A stretch of DNA of 33,342 nucleotides from NCBI GenBank assembly GCA_013290025.1, contig JABCYV010000024.1:1-33342 (forward strand). Reading direction: 5' to 3'. This DNA comes from Acidobacteriota bacterium. Its GTDB lineage: Bacteria; Acidobacteriota; Terriglobia; Terriglobales; Acidobacteriaceae. Under the pieces are notes generated by a model. That model was not told the DNA's origin. It ran no database searches and was given only the letters and a program-made list of their open reading frames with translations. Below are positions 1 to 8,415 of the stretch, piece by piece. The number at the start of each line of letters is the position of its first letter. Position 1 is the stretch's first letter. The translations under genes and the position numbers were made by a program.

Positions 1-93
1 GAACCCTGATAACGCAGAAACAGCAGCCTCCAGTCGACCTAACTCGAATGCGGCTTTGTCACGTGCAGCCTTTAACTGCGCGAGTATGTCCAT
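1..93 (-). CDS. Small hypothetical protein, N-terminal fragment
   Basis: A reverse-strand frame opens with ATG at 93-91 and runs off the window edge, leaving 31 codons. A purine-rich ribosome site (AGGGGGAAT) lies just upstream of the start. The visible peptide begins MDILAQLKAARDKAAFELG and is rich in Ala, Leu, Lys and Glu with heptad-like spacing, so it probably forms an amphipathic helix or coiled coil. It resembles the start of short acidobacterial proteins that carry a basic C-terminal tail, but that tail is outside the window. The function is unknown; I am confident only that a gene starts here. Confidence 0.55.
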   Translation of the reverse strand, partial: MDILAQLKAARDKAAFELGRLEAAVSALSGF

Positions 94-173
94 GTATTCC
101 CCCTCGGGTTGGGATTGTAGCAAAATGCAGATGGGTTTCTAAGACTAGCGGCAGAAGGCGTCGTGGTCAAGAA

Positions 174-257
174 TGGTGCCGGGAACAGGAGTCGAACCTG
201 CACGCCTTGCGGCACACGGTCCTAAGCCGTGCGTGTCTGCCATTCCACCATCCCGGC
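174..257 (-). tRNA. tRNA-Leu (anticodon UAG), CCA encoded
   Basis: Read on the reverse strand, the 7-bp acceptor GCCGGGA pairs with TCCCGGC, followed by discriminator A and a genomically encoded CCA (174-176 on the plus strand). The anticodon arm is CACGG-CTTAGGA-CCGTG with anticodon TAG. A T-arm with GGTTCGACTCC is present. A variable arm of the class II type (TGCCGCAAGGCG) fits tRNA-Leu. Total length is 84 nt including CCA. No intron or mismatch was noticed in the stems. Confidence 0.96.
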
Positions 258-274
258 GATCCTCGATTTGTCCT

Positions 275-280
275 ATTGTA
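275..280 (-). promoter_or_regulatory. Possible -10 box for tRNA-Leu
   Basis: The reverse strand reads TACAAT, a one-mismatch sigma-70 -10 hexamer, 17 nt before the first base of the tRNA. No convincing -35 hexamer stands at 16-18 nt further upstream, so this is only a candidate. Confidence 0.3.
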
Positions 281-414
281 TCGCCTGGCAGATCAACGAA
301 GGCTGATTCAATTTGCCCAACAGCCTGATTAAATGCCCTTGTATTCGTGTGAGGCATGGACGAATCGCTCGGGATTTCGGCTGCGGGCTCTGGCTACGCT
401 ACACTGTCTAGCCT

Positions 415-711
415 ATGGCGAATCCAACGCAGCCCAACATCAAGCTGGTCAATCGGCCGGATTATCGTGAGAGCTACGCCAACAGCGTGCAGGTACGAGT
501 GAATGTCTGGGATTTCTTCCTAGTGTTTGGCACCCTACAGCAACAAAGCGAAACTCAGGTGGACGTACAGAACTTCCAGGGCGTTTATCTGAGCCCGCAG
601 CAGGCCAAGGCCTTGACCGCCATCCTGCAGCAGAACGTGGCCGGCTACGAAAGCACGTTTGGCGAAATCAAACTCGATCCGCGGATGATGTCGCCTGGGC
701 CGGTGCACTAA
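415..711 (+). CDS. DUF3467 family protein
   Basis: This 98-residue protein matches the DUF3467 pattern. It has an N-terminal YANSVQVRVNVWDFFLVFG strand region, then VQNFQGVYLSPQQAKAL and a C-terminal helix ending in YESTFGEIKLDP. DUF3467 proteins are short, soluble and have no established biochemical role. The full family length appears present, with no signal peptide or membrane segment. Its TAA stop directly abuts the ATG of the following glycosyltransferase, so the two are probably co-transcribed and translationally coupled. No strong Shine-Dalgarno precedes the ATG. Family assignment is from motif recognition. Confidence 0.85.
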   Translation: MANPTQPNIKLVNRPDYRESYANSVQVRVNVWDFFLVFGTLQQQSETQVDVQNFQGVYLSPQQAKALTAILQQNVAGYESTFGEIKLDPRMMSPGPVH

Positions 712-2310
712 ATGGCGTCGGGGTCGCGCGCCGCGCTCTCAGCACCACAATTGAAGCCCATACTAGTTTTCGCGGTGCTCTTTCTTGCTGTGTTGGTACT
801 GCACCTGCCGCTCCTGCGTTTGCCCTACTTCTGGGACGAGGCCGGATATTACGTACCCGCAGCGCGTGATCTGCTGCTGACTGGAATCCTGGTTCCGTAT
901 TCAACTCCATCCAATGCGCACCCGCCCCTGGTGCTGGCATACCTGGCTGCGTGGTGGAAGATTGCTGGCTACTTCCCCGCAGTGACCCGTACGGCGATGC
1001 TGCTGCTCGCAGCATTTTCTCTGCTCGGTGTCTTCCGGCTGGCGCAAAGAGTCGCAAATATCGAAGTCGCCTGGGCTGCGACGGTGTGCACCGCACTTTA
1101 TCCGGTATTCTTCGCGCAAAGCTCACTCGCCCACCTGGACCTCGCGGCAGCGGGACTGACCTTTTGGGGCTTGCGCTCCTACGTGGACAAGCGTCTTACT
1201 GCAACGGCAGTTTGGTTCTCGACGGCTGCGTTCGCCAAGGAGACGGCGATCCTGGCTCCTCTGGCTTTGTTTCTATGGGAGTTCCTTTGTCCGTTGCTCA
1301 CTCACGAGGAGCAGAGTGAGCCCCTTTGTCTGACTCAGGAGCGCAGTTGGAAATCCGCGTTACTTCTCTTGCCGCTAATTCCGCTCGGATGCTGGTATGC
1401 ATATCACTACGAGCGCACCGGCTTTGTATTCGGCAACCCTGAATTTTTCCATTACAACGTAGAGGCCACCCTGCATCCTCTGCGCATGGTGCTCGCGTTT
1501 GGACTTCGGATATTTCAGGTGACGGGATATCTGAATCTGTACGTGCTCACATTGGCGGCGCTGCTGGCGATGTGGCTGCCGCCGTTGCATGATAGCGACC
1601 AACCCAATGGAGAGCGCCCGCGAATCGCGCTCGGGGTGCAACTTGCGTTCCTCTCGGTAGTCGTAACTTATGTGGTGGCAATGGCCTTGGTGGGCGGGGC
1701 CGTGCTGGCGCGTTACATGCTGCCGGTAGTTCCACTGGTGATTATTGTCTGCGTGTCCACCTTGTGGCGCAGAGTGCGGCTGTGGCGAGGTGTGATAGCG
1801 ATTGTTGTGCTGGCATTCGCAGCCGCGCTGTTCGTGAATCCCCCTTATGGATTTTCCCTCGAGGACAATCTCGCCTATCGTGATTACATTCGGTTGCATC
1901 AGGATGCGGAGACCCTGCTTGAGGCCCGTTATCGCACGGCACGAGTACTAACCGCGTGGCCGGCGAGCGATGAACTGACCTGGCCTTATCTCGGCTACGT
2001 GACACGGCCGATGCGAGTTCTCCGTATTGAAAACTTTACTGTCGAGCAGCTCGTGTCAGCTGCCGATCTCCGTTCCAGTTTCGACGTAGCGCTGGTTTTC
2101 TCCACCAAGTGGGAGCCCGCTCATCCATGGCTCGAGCATTGGGAACAGTGGCAGGAATGGAAGAGGCGCTTTTTTGGCTATCACAGCGATGTCCCCCCGG
2201 AGGCTGCAGCCCAGATCCTCGGGGGCCGGCTGATTTACGGCGAGAAGCGAAACGGCCAGTGGGCGGGAGTAATTGAGATGGAGCGGATCGTGGAAGCGCG
2301 GAAGCGCTAG
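712..2310 (+). CDS. GT39-like membrane glycosyltransferase
   Basis: A 532-residue polytopic membrane protein. The first hydrophobic helix (about 17-38) is followed by LRLPYFWDEAGYYVPAARD, the acidic first loop typical of the PMT/ArnT (GT39, GT-C fold) superfamily, where the Asp-Glu pair acts in catalysis. About ten further hydrophobic segments follow up to about residue 385, then a soluble C-terminal region of about 140 residues. Such enzymes transfer a sugar from a polyprenyl-phosphate donor to a lipid or protein acceptor on the outer face of the membrane; the substrate here cannot be told. The ATG begins in the base after the stop of the DUF3467 gene and has no ribosome site of its own, implying coupled translation. 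Confidence 0.8.
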   Translation: MASGSRAALSAPQLKPILVFAVLFLAVLVLHLPLLRLPYFWDEAGYYVPAARDLLLTGILVPYSTPSNAHPPLVLAYLAAWWKIAGYFPAVTRTAMLLLAAFSLLGVFRLAQRVANIEVAWAATVCTALYPVFFAQSSLAHLDLAAAGLTFWGLRSYVDKRLTATAVWFSTAAFAKETAILAPLALFLWEFLCPLLTHEEQSEPLCLTQERSWKSALLLLPLIPLGCWYAYHYERTGFVFGNPEFFHYNVEATLHPLRMVLAFGLRIFQVTGYLNLYVLTLAALLAMWLPPLHDSDQPNGERPRIALGVQLAFLSVVVTYVVAMALVGGAVLARYMLPVVPLVIIVCVSTLWRRVRLWRGVIAIVVLAFAAALFVNPPYGFSLEDNLAYRDYIRLHQDAETLLEARYRTARVLTAWPASDELTWPYLGYVTRPMRVLRIENFTVEQLVSAADLRSSFDVALVFSTKWEPAHPWLEHWEQWQEWKRRFFGYHSDVPPEAAAQILGGRLIYGEKRNGQWAGVIEMERIVEARKR

Positions 2311-2352
2311 TGATGATATCGGCGTCTACTTGCGGTGTCTAGGCTTTGGATG

Positions 2353-3507
2353 TCAATTTGCCATCAGGTGGCAAGAGTGAGTCTTCAGCACGAGCCATAC
2401 TTCGCGTCCAGGCTGAAGATGAAGTGAATCTCGAGCCGCCAAAGTAAGGTGAACTTCTATTTCGACTCCACAATCGATCTTACCCACCACCATCACGTCG
2501 CGTTGCGCAAGAGAAACGATGCGGCCTTGAATCACGTTGCGTGCACTCAGCCCGGCTGGCGCGACGGTGGCCAGCAAGATGTCGCCGGCGCGGATTCCGA
2601 CGCGGAGTACCGAACCTACTTCCGACCGCACCAACGGCGTTTCCAACTCAACGCTGCTGCCCACAATCTGACAGGTCATGGTGCCACGATCCGGATGTGC
2701 GGCAAGTACCGTCGCGTCAAAAATATTCTCGAAGCCGGCGAGCTGCGCCACGGTTTCCTGACGCGGAGCCGTCATTACTTCATGAGGCGTGCCCTGCGCG
2801 ATAATCCGGCCATTTTCCAGGACCAGCACGCGCTCTCCGAGGGCAAAGACTTCGTCACGGCTGTGGGTCACATAAAGGATCGGAATACGATGGGCCTGGT
2901 TCCAAGCCCGCAAGTCATCGATAATCTTCGACTTGGTGGGGGCGTCGAGCGCTGCCAATGGCTCGTCGAGCAGAAGAATGCACGGCTCGGTCACGAGCGC
3001 ACGGGCCAGCGCCACTCTCTGGCGTTCGCCGCCGGAAATCTCGGCGGGCTTGCGACCGCGAAGCTGCGGGATGCGGAAAGATTCGAGGATCGCATCGGTT
3101 CTCAAACGCTTCGCGTTTTCATCCATGGCGGCAAGTCCATACTGAATATTTTTGTCGACACTGAGATGAGGAAAAAGCGCGAGGTCCTGGAAGACGTAGC
3201 CGACCCGGCGGAACCGCACCGCAAGATTTATTCCCTGCGCATCGTCCACAAGAATCTGGCTCCCAATTGCGATCTGGGCCGCGTCGGGTACGGTGAGTCC
3301 GGCTATGCAATCAAGCAGTGTTGTCTTCCCTGCCCCGGACGCGCCAAAAACGATGGTGATGCCTGATGGAATAGTGAACTCCGAGTTGAGTTCGAAACCA
3401 TCGGCAAACCGCTTGCGAACTTGTACAGAAAGAACCTGGGAAGATGCGGCCGTGGATACCAATGGGACTGTCTCTATCGAATCGGCGTGGGCTTTCGCCA
3501 TGTCCAT
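2353..3507 (-). CDS. modC: Molybdate ABC transporter ATP-binding protein ModC
   Basis: A 384-residue ABC ATPase that would power molybdate import with ModB. Walker A is GASGAGKTT near residues 55-63, the ABC signature is ISGGERQRVALARAL, Walker B is CILLLDEPLAALD and the switch histidine lies in YVTHS. After the nucleotide-binding domain, residues of about 300-380 resemble a TOBE/MOP domain, the oxyanion-binding regulatory extension typical of ModC. The N-terminus is about 25 residues longer than in many ModC proteins, and a start at Met3 (3501) is also possible; neither start has a clear Shine-Dalgarno. modB lies 100 nt upstream on the same strand. No modA is adjacent. Tungstate or sulfate specificity cannot be fully excluded. 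Confidence 0.88.
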   Translation of the reverse strand: MDMAKAHADSIETVPLVSTAASSQVLSVQVRKRFADGFELNSEFTIPSGITIVFGASGAGKTTLLDCIAGLTVPDAAQIAIGSQILVDDAQGINLAVRFRRVGYVFQDLALFPHLSVDKNIQYGLAAMDENAKRLRTDAILESFRIPQLRGRKPAEISGGERQRVALARALVTEPCILLLDEPLAALDAPTKSKIIDDLRAWNQAHRIPILYVTHSRDEVFALGERVLVLENGRIIAQGTPHEVMTAPRQETVAQLAGFENIFDATVLAAHPDRGTMTCQIVGSSVELETPLVRSEVGSVLRVGIRAGDILLATVAPAGLSARNVIQGRIVSLAQRDVMVVGKIDCGVEIEVHLTLAARDSLHLQPGREVWLVLKTHSCHLMAN

Positions 3508-3539
3508 ATCAGTCTAGAGCGCAAAAACCCCGGCTTGTA

Positions 3540-3602
3540 GAGATCCTTCGACTCCGTCGAGCAATTCGCGAGCGAATCGCTCGACTACGCTCAGGATGAC
3601 AA
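3540..3602. repeat. Palindromic intergenic repeat between modB and modC
   Basis: Arms TCGAGCAATTCGC (3557-3569) and GCGAATCGCTCGA (3572-3584) pair at 12 of 13 positions across a 2-nt loop. They are flanked by outer sequences ATCCTTCGACTCC and CTACGCTCAGGAT that are partly complementary. Motifs of the form CCTTCGACT...CTCAGGATGAC recur in many soil bacterial genomes as REP-like elements. In the transcript it could form a hairpin between modB and modC and affect relative expression, which is inference. Confidence 0.6.
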
Positions 3603-3607
3603 ACAAG

Positions 3608-4282
3608 CTATTTCCAGCGCCATATCACCCACACTCTGCGGTTCAGAGCGTACACCACCGACAGGATCGCAAATGAAATCATGAGCAACAGCAGCGCGGT
3701 CAGATTGGCAGCTGTGAAGTTGAAGGCTTGCACCTTATCGTAGATATCGATCGAAACTGTGCGTGTGACGCCGGGGATGTTGCCGCCGACCATCAGCACC
3801 ACGCCGAATTCTCCCATGGTGTGAGCAAAGCTTAACGCCACACCGGTCACGACCCCGGAGACGGATAAGGGCAGAATTACGCGAAAGAAAGTCCGCAGCC
3901 TGGAGGCGCCCAGGGTTGCTGAGGCTGCGATCAACCTCGGATCGATTGCGGAAAACGAGGAAGCGAAGGGCTGCACCGCGAAAGGCAGGCTGTAGATAAT
4001 CGATCCAATAACCAGGCCTTCGAAGGTAAACGCCAGGGTGTGGCCGGTTAGAGTTTCCCACCAGCGGCCCAGCGGACTGCGAGGGCCGAGCGCTACCAAA
4101 ACGTAAAAACCGAGCACAGTGGGCGGCAGAACAATAGGCAGCGCGACCACCGCTTCGGCCAGAAATTTCCAACGCCAACGCGAATACGCCAGCCAGTAGG
4201 CGATTGGCAGCCCCAGTACCATCAGAATTGCGGCCACCAATACCGCCAGCCGAATTGTGAGTGCAAATGCCTGCCAATCCAT
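3608..4282 (-). CDS. modB: Molybdate ABC transporter permease ModB
   Basis: The 224-residue form starts MDWQAFALTIRLAV and has about five to six hydrophobic helices, matching the usual ModB length of about 225. The segment LPIVLPPTVLGFYVLVALG and the cytoplasmic EAA-like loop (IAASATLGASRLRTFFRVILPLS, here abbreviated by position 135-157 of the short form) are typical of ModB. It forms the membrane channel driven by ModC. The frame can be extended to a GTG at 4330, adding 16 polar residues; I prefer the ATG at 4282 because the family N-terminus begins there, although its ribosome site is weak. modC follows 100 nt downstream after a palindromic repeat. No periplasmic ModA gene is found next to it. 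Confidence 0.88.
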   Translation of the reverse strand: MDWQAFALTIRLAVLVAAILMVLGLPIAYWLAYSRWRWKFLAEAVVALPIVLPPTVLGFYVLVALGPRSPLGRWWETLTGHTLAFTFEGLVIGSIIYSLPFAVQPFASSFSAIDPRLIAASATLGASRLRTFFRVILPLSVSGVVTGVALSFAHTMGEFGVVLMVGGNIPGVTRTVSIDIYDKVQAFNFTAANLTALLLLMISFAILSVVYALNRRVWVIWRWK

Positions 4283-4518
4283 GGAGTTGAGTTCTTCGTT
4301 CCCGCGCGAACCAATATACGTAAATTTCACACTTGCGTCTTCTGCCTTTCTCGGCGACCTTCGCGGGTTCTTCGCGAGCTTTGCGGTTAAAGGTTCAAGA
4401 GTGTAATCGCAGAGAATCTGTGATTCCCAAAACGGGCGTTCCGAGTGGCGGCATGTTCGCGGATCACAACGGCAGCAGACTTACCAAGGCTACGCTCGAG
4501 CCAAAGGAGATGCGACCG

Positions 4519-4866
4519 ATGGAGATTCAGGAGGCGTTGAAGATCATGCGAGCGCTGGCGAATGGAGTGAACCCGCAAACCGGGGAAGCCCTAGAAGCCA
4601 ATTCGGTTTGCCGGCAGGCGGAGACCGTAAAAGCTTTGAACCGTGCCCTAGGAGCGCTCGCCCAACTGGAGCAGCGGGAGCGGACGCGTCCGGTCAATGC
4701 GGGCAGGACATGGACTCGAACCGAAGACACTCAGGTCTGCGAAGAGGTCCGGCGCGGCATCGACTTTCACGAAATCGCCAAGACTCACAGTCGCACGGTC
4801 GGATCAATAGTGGCGCGCCTGGTCAAGCTGGGGAAGATTGCATCCCTTCCAAACAAAGCAGCCTGA
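4519..4866 (+). CDS. Small HTH/Myb-like putative DNA-binding protein
   Basis: The frame is open from 4333, but the likely start is the ATG at 4519, placed 9 nt after a strong AAAGGAG ribosome site; this gives 115 residues beginning MEIQEALKIMRALANGVNP. The N-terminal half (helices with QAETVKALNRALGAL) is followed by a C-terminal segment WTRTEDTQVCEEVRRG...IAKTHSRTVGSIVARLVKLGKI. That segment looks like a Myb/SANT-type three-helix DNA-binding fold, with SRTVGSIVARL as the recognition helix. Similar short proteins of unknown role occur in several bacterial phyla. It is divergent from modB and convergent with the cytochrome gene; a regulatory role is inference. Confidence 0.72.
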   Translation: MEIQEALKIMRALANGVNPQTGEALEANSVCRQAETVKALNRALGALAQLEQRERTRPVNAGRTWTRTEDTQVCEEVRRGIDFHEIAKTHSRTVGSIVARLVKLGKIASLPNKAA

Positions 4867-4910
4867 CTAAAACTCATGTCGTCAATACCGACAGCGCTCC
4901 GTCAGAAGGG

Positions 4911-6365
4911 TCACAGCGAGCTCAAGAAGGCGACGAGGTCCGCTTCTTCCTGTGGCGTGAAGACGACGCCAAAGCGCACTTCATAAAAATGGACGACGTC
5001 TAGCAGGCTCTGAGCCGACCCGTTATGAAAATACGGGGCGCGGGCGGATAGACCGCGCAGAATCGGTCCCTTGATCTTGCCGACGTGGTCGAACCTACCA
5101 TCAATCAATGCCTGCCCGAGGTCGCTGGTGGTCTTCTCTTCGCCCGTGACATTGCTGCGAACCGTGATCTTCGGCAGATAGCTTAGGTCGAGGCCCCCTA
5201 AGTTAATGGACTGATTTGCCGGGGTGGGCTCACCGGTGCCAATATTCAAGGGCGTGGGGAAGGAATGATTGCCAACATTCGGCGTGTCGTGGCACGTGCC
5301 GCAGAATCCGGCGATCACGGGAATGCCGCCGGTGACAAGCCCGCCGGCCGCCTTATCGTCATTCAACCCAGCCACTCCGGTGATGCTGATGGGCTTGGAA
5401 TTGAATACAAGCTGTCCGCGCGCAACCGCTGCGCGAGGATCGTTATAGGGTAGCCCCGCCCAAGCGTCGAAGGTGTTGAAGATCGCTGGATTGAACGGGC
5501 CACTGGCTGGATTCTCGAACACGGGGATTTGCGAATTGGTCCCGATGAAGAACGGTTGACTGATGAGCGGCTTTGGACCACCAGTGGCACCCCGCGCGTC
5601 CAAGTTGCCGGTACCGCGGCCGGTAGCCTGCGCCGTGAACAACGCCATCTCAAAGTCCACTATTTGCTGTTGCTCGGCGGGGGTGGGCCTGGTGCCGTCT
5701 CCTTGTGCATGCCCCGTCGTTGCGTCCACCGACTGGTGCAGGAGATCGCTGCGCAGGGACTGCGGATAATTCGTGGGAAGGATTTTGATTGTGCCCGTAA
5801 GCGGGGACGATTCCCGACCGTCAAACATCACCGCGCTCAAGAAACTGAGATTAGTGGACGGCAACGGGCGCCGGTATTGCGAAATGGTATCGGTCTCGCC
5901 GCAAGCGTACGGATTATCCACGGAAACGACAGCGAAATCCGCATTGGCGGGAACCTGTATCGCAATCCGGATAAGACCGCGCGTCCGCAACAGGCTATAC
6001 GCGGCGCTCCGTGCTTCGACCGTGGAAACGTCGATGTCGTGGTTACAGTTGGAACCGTCGACCGTACGGAAAATAGGGTCCAGGCCCTGGGTCGTATCGA
6101 ATCGCTGCTGCACATGGGCAGCGGAAACTGACATCCCATCGCTCGGCTGATGACAGGACCCGCAGGAGCGGCCGTTAGTTCCCATACTTTGAAAAAACGG
6201 CCCGGTCAAATCAATGCCGCCGGCTGTGCTGTAAGTGCTCGAGGTGCCACCGGGATTCGGGAAATGTGCCCCATTAGGGACGATCGCAGGGCCACGCTGT
6301 CCACTTCCCGCAACCGCCAGAAAAATCAGCATTGCGATCCAAATCGCCTTGTACTCTATGGTCAT
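4911..6365 (-). CDS. Secreted di-heme cytochrome c (CCP/MauG-like)
   Basis: A 484-residue protein with an N-terminal signal peptide (MTIEYKAIWIAMLIFLAVAG) and two c-type heme sites: CGSCH at residues 68-72 and CGTCH at about 355-359. The C-terminal region has ILRGLSARAPYFHNGSA and ends PQEEADLVAFLSSL, features of the bacterial cytochrome c peroxidase/MauG superfamily, which handle peroxide or oxidise protein or small substrates in the periplasm. The start at 6365 is chosen because GAGAGGTG lies about 6 nt upstream and the signal peptide follows directly; the frame could extend 18 codons further. It is longer than classical peroxidases (about 330 residues), so the reaction is uncertain. It converges with the HTH-like gene 45 nt away. 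Confidence 0.85.
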   Translation of the reverse strand: MTIEYKAIWIAMLIFLAVAGSGQRGPAIVPNGAHFPNPGGTSSTYSTAGGIDLTGPFFQSMGTNGRSCGSCHQPSDGMSVSAAHVQQRFDTTQGLDPIFRTVDGSNCNHDIDVSTVEARSAAYSLLRTRGLIRIAIQVPANADFAVVSVDNPYACGETDTISQYRRPLPSTNLSFLSAVMFDGRESSPLTGTIKILPTNYPQSLRSDLLHQSVDATTGHAQGDGTRPTPAEQQQIVDFEMALFTAQATGRGTGNLDARGATGGPKPLISQPFFIGTNSQIPVFENPASGPFNPAIFNTFDAWAGLPYNDPRAAVARGQLVFNSKPISITGVAGLNDDKAAGGLVTGGIPVIAGFCGTCHDTPNVGNHSFPTPLNIGTGEPTPANQSINLGGLDLSYLPKITVRSNVTGEEKTTSDLGQALIDGRFDHVGKIKGPILRGLSARAPYFHNGSAQSLLDVVHFYEVRFGVVFTPQEEADLVAFLSSL

Positions 6366-6519
6366 ACGACACCTCTCGCCGGCAAATAGGGGCAGCAACC
6401 TATCTGGCCCTCTATACACTAATATCGAAAACGGCTGCGAAAAGACGACACTCAGCAGGGAAATACCATCGACGGCTCCACAGTCTTCGGCGAGGTCGTC
6501 TGGTGAGGGCCCTGGTGAG

Positions 6520-7227
6520 TTATTGCAGCGACTTCGGCTCGGAGTGATTCTTGGGGCTTTTCCTGTCGAGAAGAGCTACTAACTCCTGGGCACAAGCGGG
6601 AGTCTTCACCTTGCCCAGTCGAATGATGTCTTTCGCACTTAGCTTCCGACCATACAGCTTTTCGTTGGCGCCGCCGTCGGAGCGCAAGGTCGAACCTTCG
6701 AGCGAGATGCCCGCGAACAATCCTTTGGCGCGGGAGTAAGAGAGAATTTCGGCGTTCATGACGACGTCGGTGGCGGCTTCGCCGGAGCGTCCCTTCGGGC
6801 CAGCAGCAGCGGAGGCATCGGCGCCAAGCTTGACTTTACTGCTCAGCAGCGACCGTGCTCCTTTGGGATTCATCACCAGCAGGACGAAATCGGTGGCTTC
6901 GCCGCCCAGCTGAAAGCCGATGTTAACGCCTTCAAGCGCGTACATGGCGGGCGGTCCCCATGGGCCAGTATAGTGCTGTCCGCTGCGGCAGATCATGACG
7001 CCCCGGCCGAAGCTACCGCCGATTCCGAACGCGCCCTTCTTGACTGAAGGTAAAACGACCAGGCACTCGGCTTTGTCTAGCAGATCCTGAGGAATGTCGT
7101 CGGGGATGTTGAGGATTTCTTTCAGGACTGCCCCAGACTCTTTCACCCGCTCCTGCTCCTTCTCGTTGTCGGCAAGGGCTAGGGGCAAACAAGCACACGC
7201 CAAGAGCAATGTCAGAAGCGTTTTCAT
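6520..7227 (-). CDS. Secreted SYLF/YSC84 lipid-binding domain protein
   Basis: A 235-residue protein with a signal peptide (MKTLLTLLLACACLPLALA). The SYLF (Ysc84-like) domain fills residues of about 35-215, with CLVVLPSVKKGAFGIGGSFGRG, GVNIGFQLGGEATDFVLLVM and SYSRAKGLFAGISLEGS as its hallmarks. In eukaryotes this domain binds phosphoinositides and actin; the bacterial exported versions have no settled role but probably contact lipid. The ATG has GGAG 7 nt upstream. The last 20 residues are a basic tail with no recognised motif. The 154 nt between its stop and the upstream-facing cytochrome start hold no gene. Confidence 0.9.
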   Translation of the reverse strand: MKTLLTLLLACACLPLALADNEKEQERVKESGAVLKEILNIPDDIPQDLLDKAECLVVLPSVKKGAFGIGGSFGRGVMICRSGQHYTGPWGPPAMYALEGVNIGFQLGGEATDFVLLVMNPKGARSLLSSKVKLGADASAAAGPKGRSGEAATDVVMNAEILSYSRAKGLFAGISLEGSTLRSDGGANEKLYGRKLSAKDIIRLGKVKTPACAQELVALLDRKSPKNHSEPKSLQ

Positions 7228-7331
7228 GGACTGTCTCCTTTTGGGTTGGGCCAGGTTATCTTAAGTAATATTCTGTTCACCGACAACTAATGTAAACGTG
7301 ATTTCAGCAACTGAGAATCACTGGCGTTACG

Positions 7332-7709
7332 TCACGATGCCCTGTCGTTGACCATCGATCGCTGCTCACGACGGCTCTGATCGGCCGATGACTGAATGAC
7401 ATCTCGGAGCCTGCGCTCATGGTTTTCATCGATCGCAACAAATCGGAACGGCTGCAGGGAGTCTGAGACCGAAGGCAACATTTCTGCTGTGCCAAGAACT
7501 GTCCCCGCGTCCGTCAGGAACATCAATTTGACGCGAGAGCCCTGTTCCAGGAGGCTCGACAAATTCAGCAGTCCGCCGCTGATGGAAATGACTTGCAACT
7601 TGCCCCGTATGCGGCGTCCATTCTGGAAGCGAAGGACGGCCGGAGTCGTATGTGCAAACTGCATTCGCGGCGGTCTATTATTGGCTTCAGTCTGCAAGAG
7701 TTGAGTCAC
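7332..7709 (-). CDS. Single-domain PilZ-like protein
   Basis: A 125-residue soluble protein with the beta-barrel pattern of PilZ: TTPAVLRFQNGRRIRGKLQVISISGGLLNLSS, then VKLMFLTDAGTVLGTAEML and FRFVAIDENHERRLRDVI. PilZ domains bind cyclic di-GMP through an RxxxR motif and D/NxSxxG. Here the second motif is ISISGG, with Ile in place of the Asp/Asn, and the upstream Arg pair is unclear, so c-di-GMP binding is uncertain. The GTG start at 7709 gives the longest frame; an ATG at 7664 would also retain most of the domain. A 6-bp palindrome lies about 18 nt upstream of the start. Confidence 0.68.
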   Translation of the reverse strand: MTQLLQTEANNRPPRMQFAHTTPAVLRFQNGRRIRGKLQVISISGGLLNLSSLLEQGSRVKLMFLTDAGTVLGTAEMLPSVSDSLQPFRFVAIDENHERRLRDVIQSSADQSRREQRSMVNDRAS

Positions 7710-7726
7710 CCGTGTAACCCATTATG

Positions 7727-7741
7727 TTCCCATGTTGGGAA
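7727..7741. promoter_or_regulatory. Short palindrome upstream of PilZ gene
   Basis: TTCCCA-TGT-TGGGAA is a perfect inverted repeat with 6-bp arms and a 3-nt spacer. It sits 18 nt before the GTG of the reverse-strand PilZ gene, next to a CATAAT that could serve as a -10 box on that strand. It could be an operator, but it is short enough to arise by chance. Confidence 0.3.
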
Positions 7742-8011
7742 AATAAGACGTTACCGAAGGACCTGACCAAAGAATTGCAATCATCCAAGCATGCGGTGTG
7801 GGCTGGCGGGGTCACCGATTACTGCTGTAGGCAACCGATTTCACCGATTGAGAGCCGCTGGAAGCGCAATTTTCCGCGAACGAATTGCTCTTGCCACGAA
7901 CATCAATGCTCCGACTCTTGCAGAAAGCATCCACCCCGAGCCCATCCAACGAAGCTCTTTACTAAACCTCCCCATCTGCTTAAGATGACACGCAACGTGA
8001 CAGGAGGGTCT
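7742..8011. other. Non-coding stretch between divergent genes
   Basis: About 270 nt between the PilZ gene and the 71-residue protein. An open frame runs through it, but its translation is Cys/His-rich and low in pattern, and I see no homology, so I treat it as untranslated. It holds a repeated ACCGATT (CACCGATTACTG, CAACCGATTTCACCGATTGAG) and ends in the ribosome site CAGGAGGG of the next gene. No tRNA or terminator was seen. Confidence 0.4.
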
Positions 8012-8227
8012 ATGTCTCAACCCAATTGGCGCGAGCTGTACGAAGCGGCTCTGCTGGAATATAACCCGACCGAACTAGATAAACGCATTGATGCTGCTCA
8101 CAAGGCCATTCATAGGCGGTTGACCCAGGATGAGTACATCAGTCCCGAGGAACGGCGGAAAATCGATGACGCGCTGTCAGCTTTGTTTCGCCTGACAAGG
8201 GAGCGAAATGCTGGTCATGGGACATAG
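8012..8227 (+). CDS. Small conserved-looking hypothetical protein (71 aa)
   Basis: The ATG at 8012 follows AGGAGG by 4 nt, a near-perfect ribosome site, which decides this start over the longer open frame beginning at 7724. The protein begins MSQPNWRELYEAALLEYNP, then TELDKRIDAAHKAIHRRL and PEERRKIDDALSALFRLTRER. It is all-helical, charged and soluble, with no cysteine or signal peptide. I recognise a type of short protein common in Acidobacteriota but no function. It stands alone, with about 190 nt before the next gene. Confidence 0.72.
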   Translation: MSQPNWRELYEAALLEYNPTELDKRIDAAHKAIHRRLTQDEYISPEERRKIDDALSALFRLTRERNAGHGT

Positions 8228-8415
8228 CGTGGCTTCCACGTTCAACTCTGGGAGAGATTGAAGGCGAGCAACTGGCGCCTGTCAAGTCAACTTTCGTGTA
8301 GCCCTCTACTATCCACCTGGTCTTCCCGTTTAGACACAGAAACGAAAATTGTGCGTTGCCGAGGGTTCCAGTCCTGAGTGACGCATGGTAGTCGTTGACT
8401 AGACGGGTCTCCCAG

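Noticed and set aside
2449-3366. Forward open frame of 305 codons opposite modC
   Set aside because: It lies wholly antisense to a clear ABC ATPase gene and shows no domain pattern of its own.
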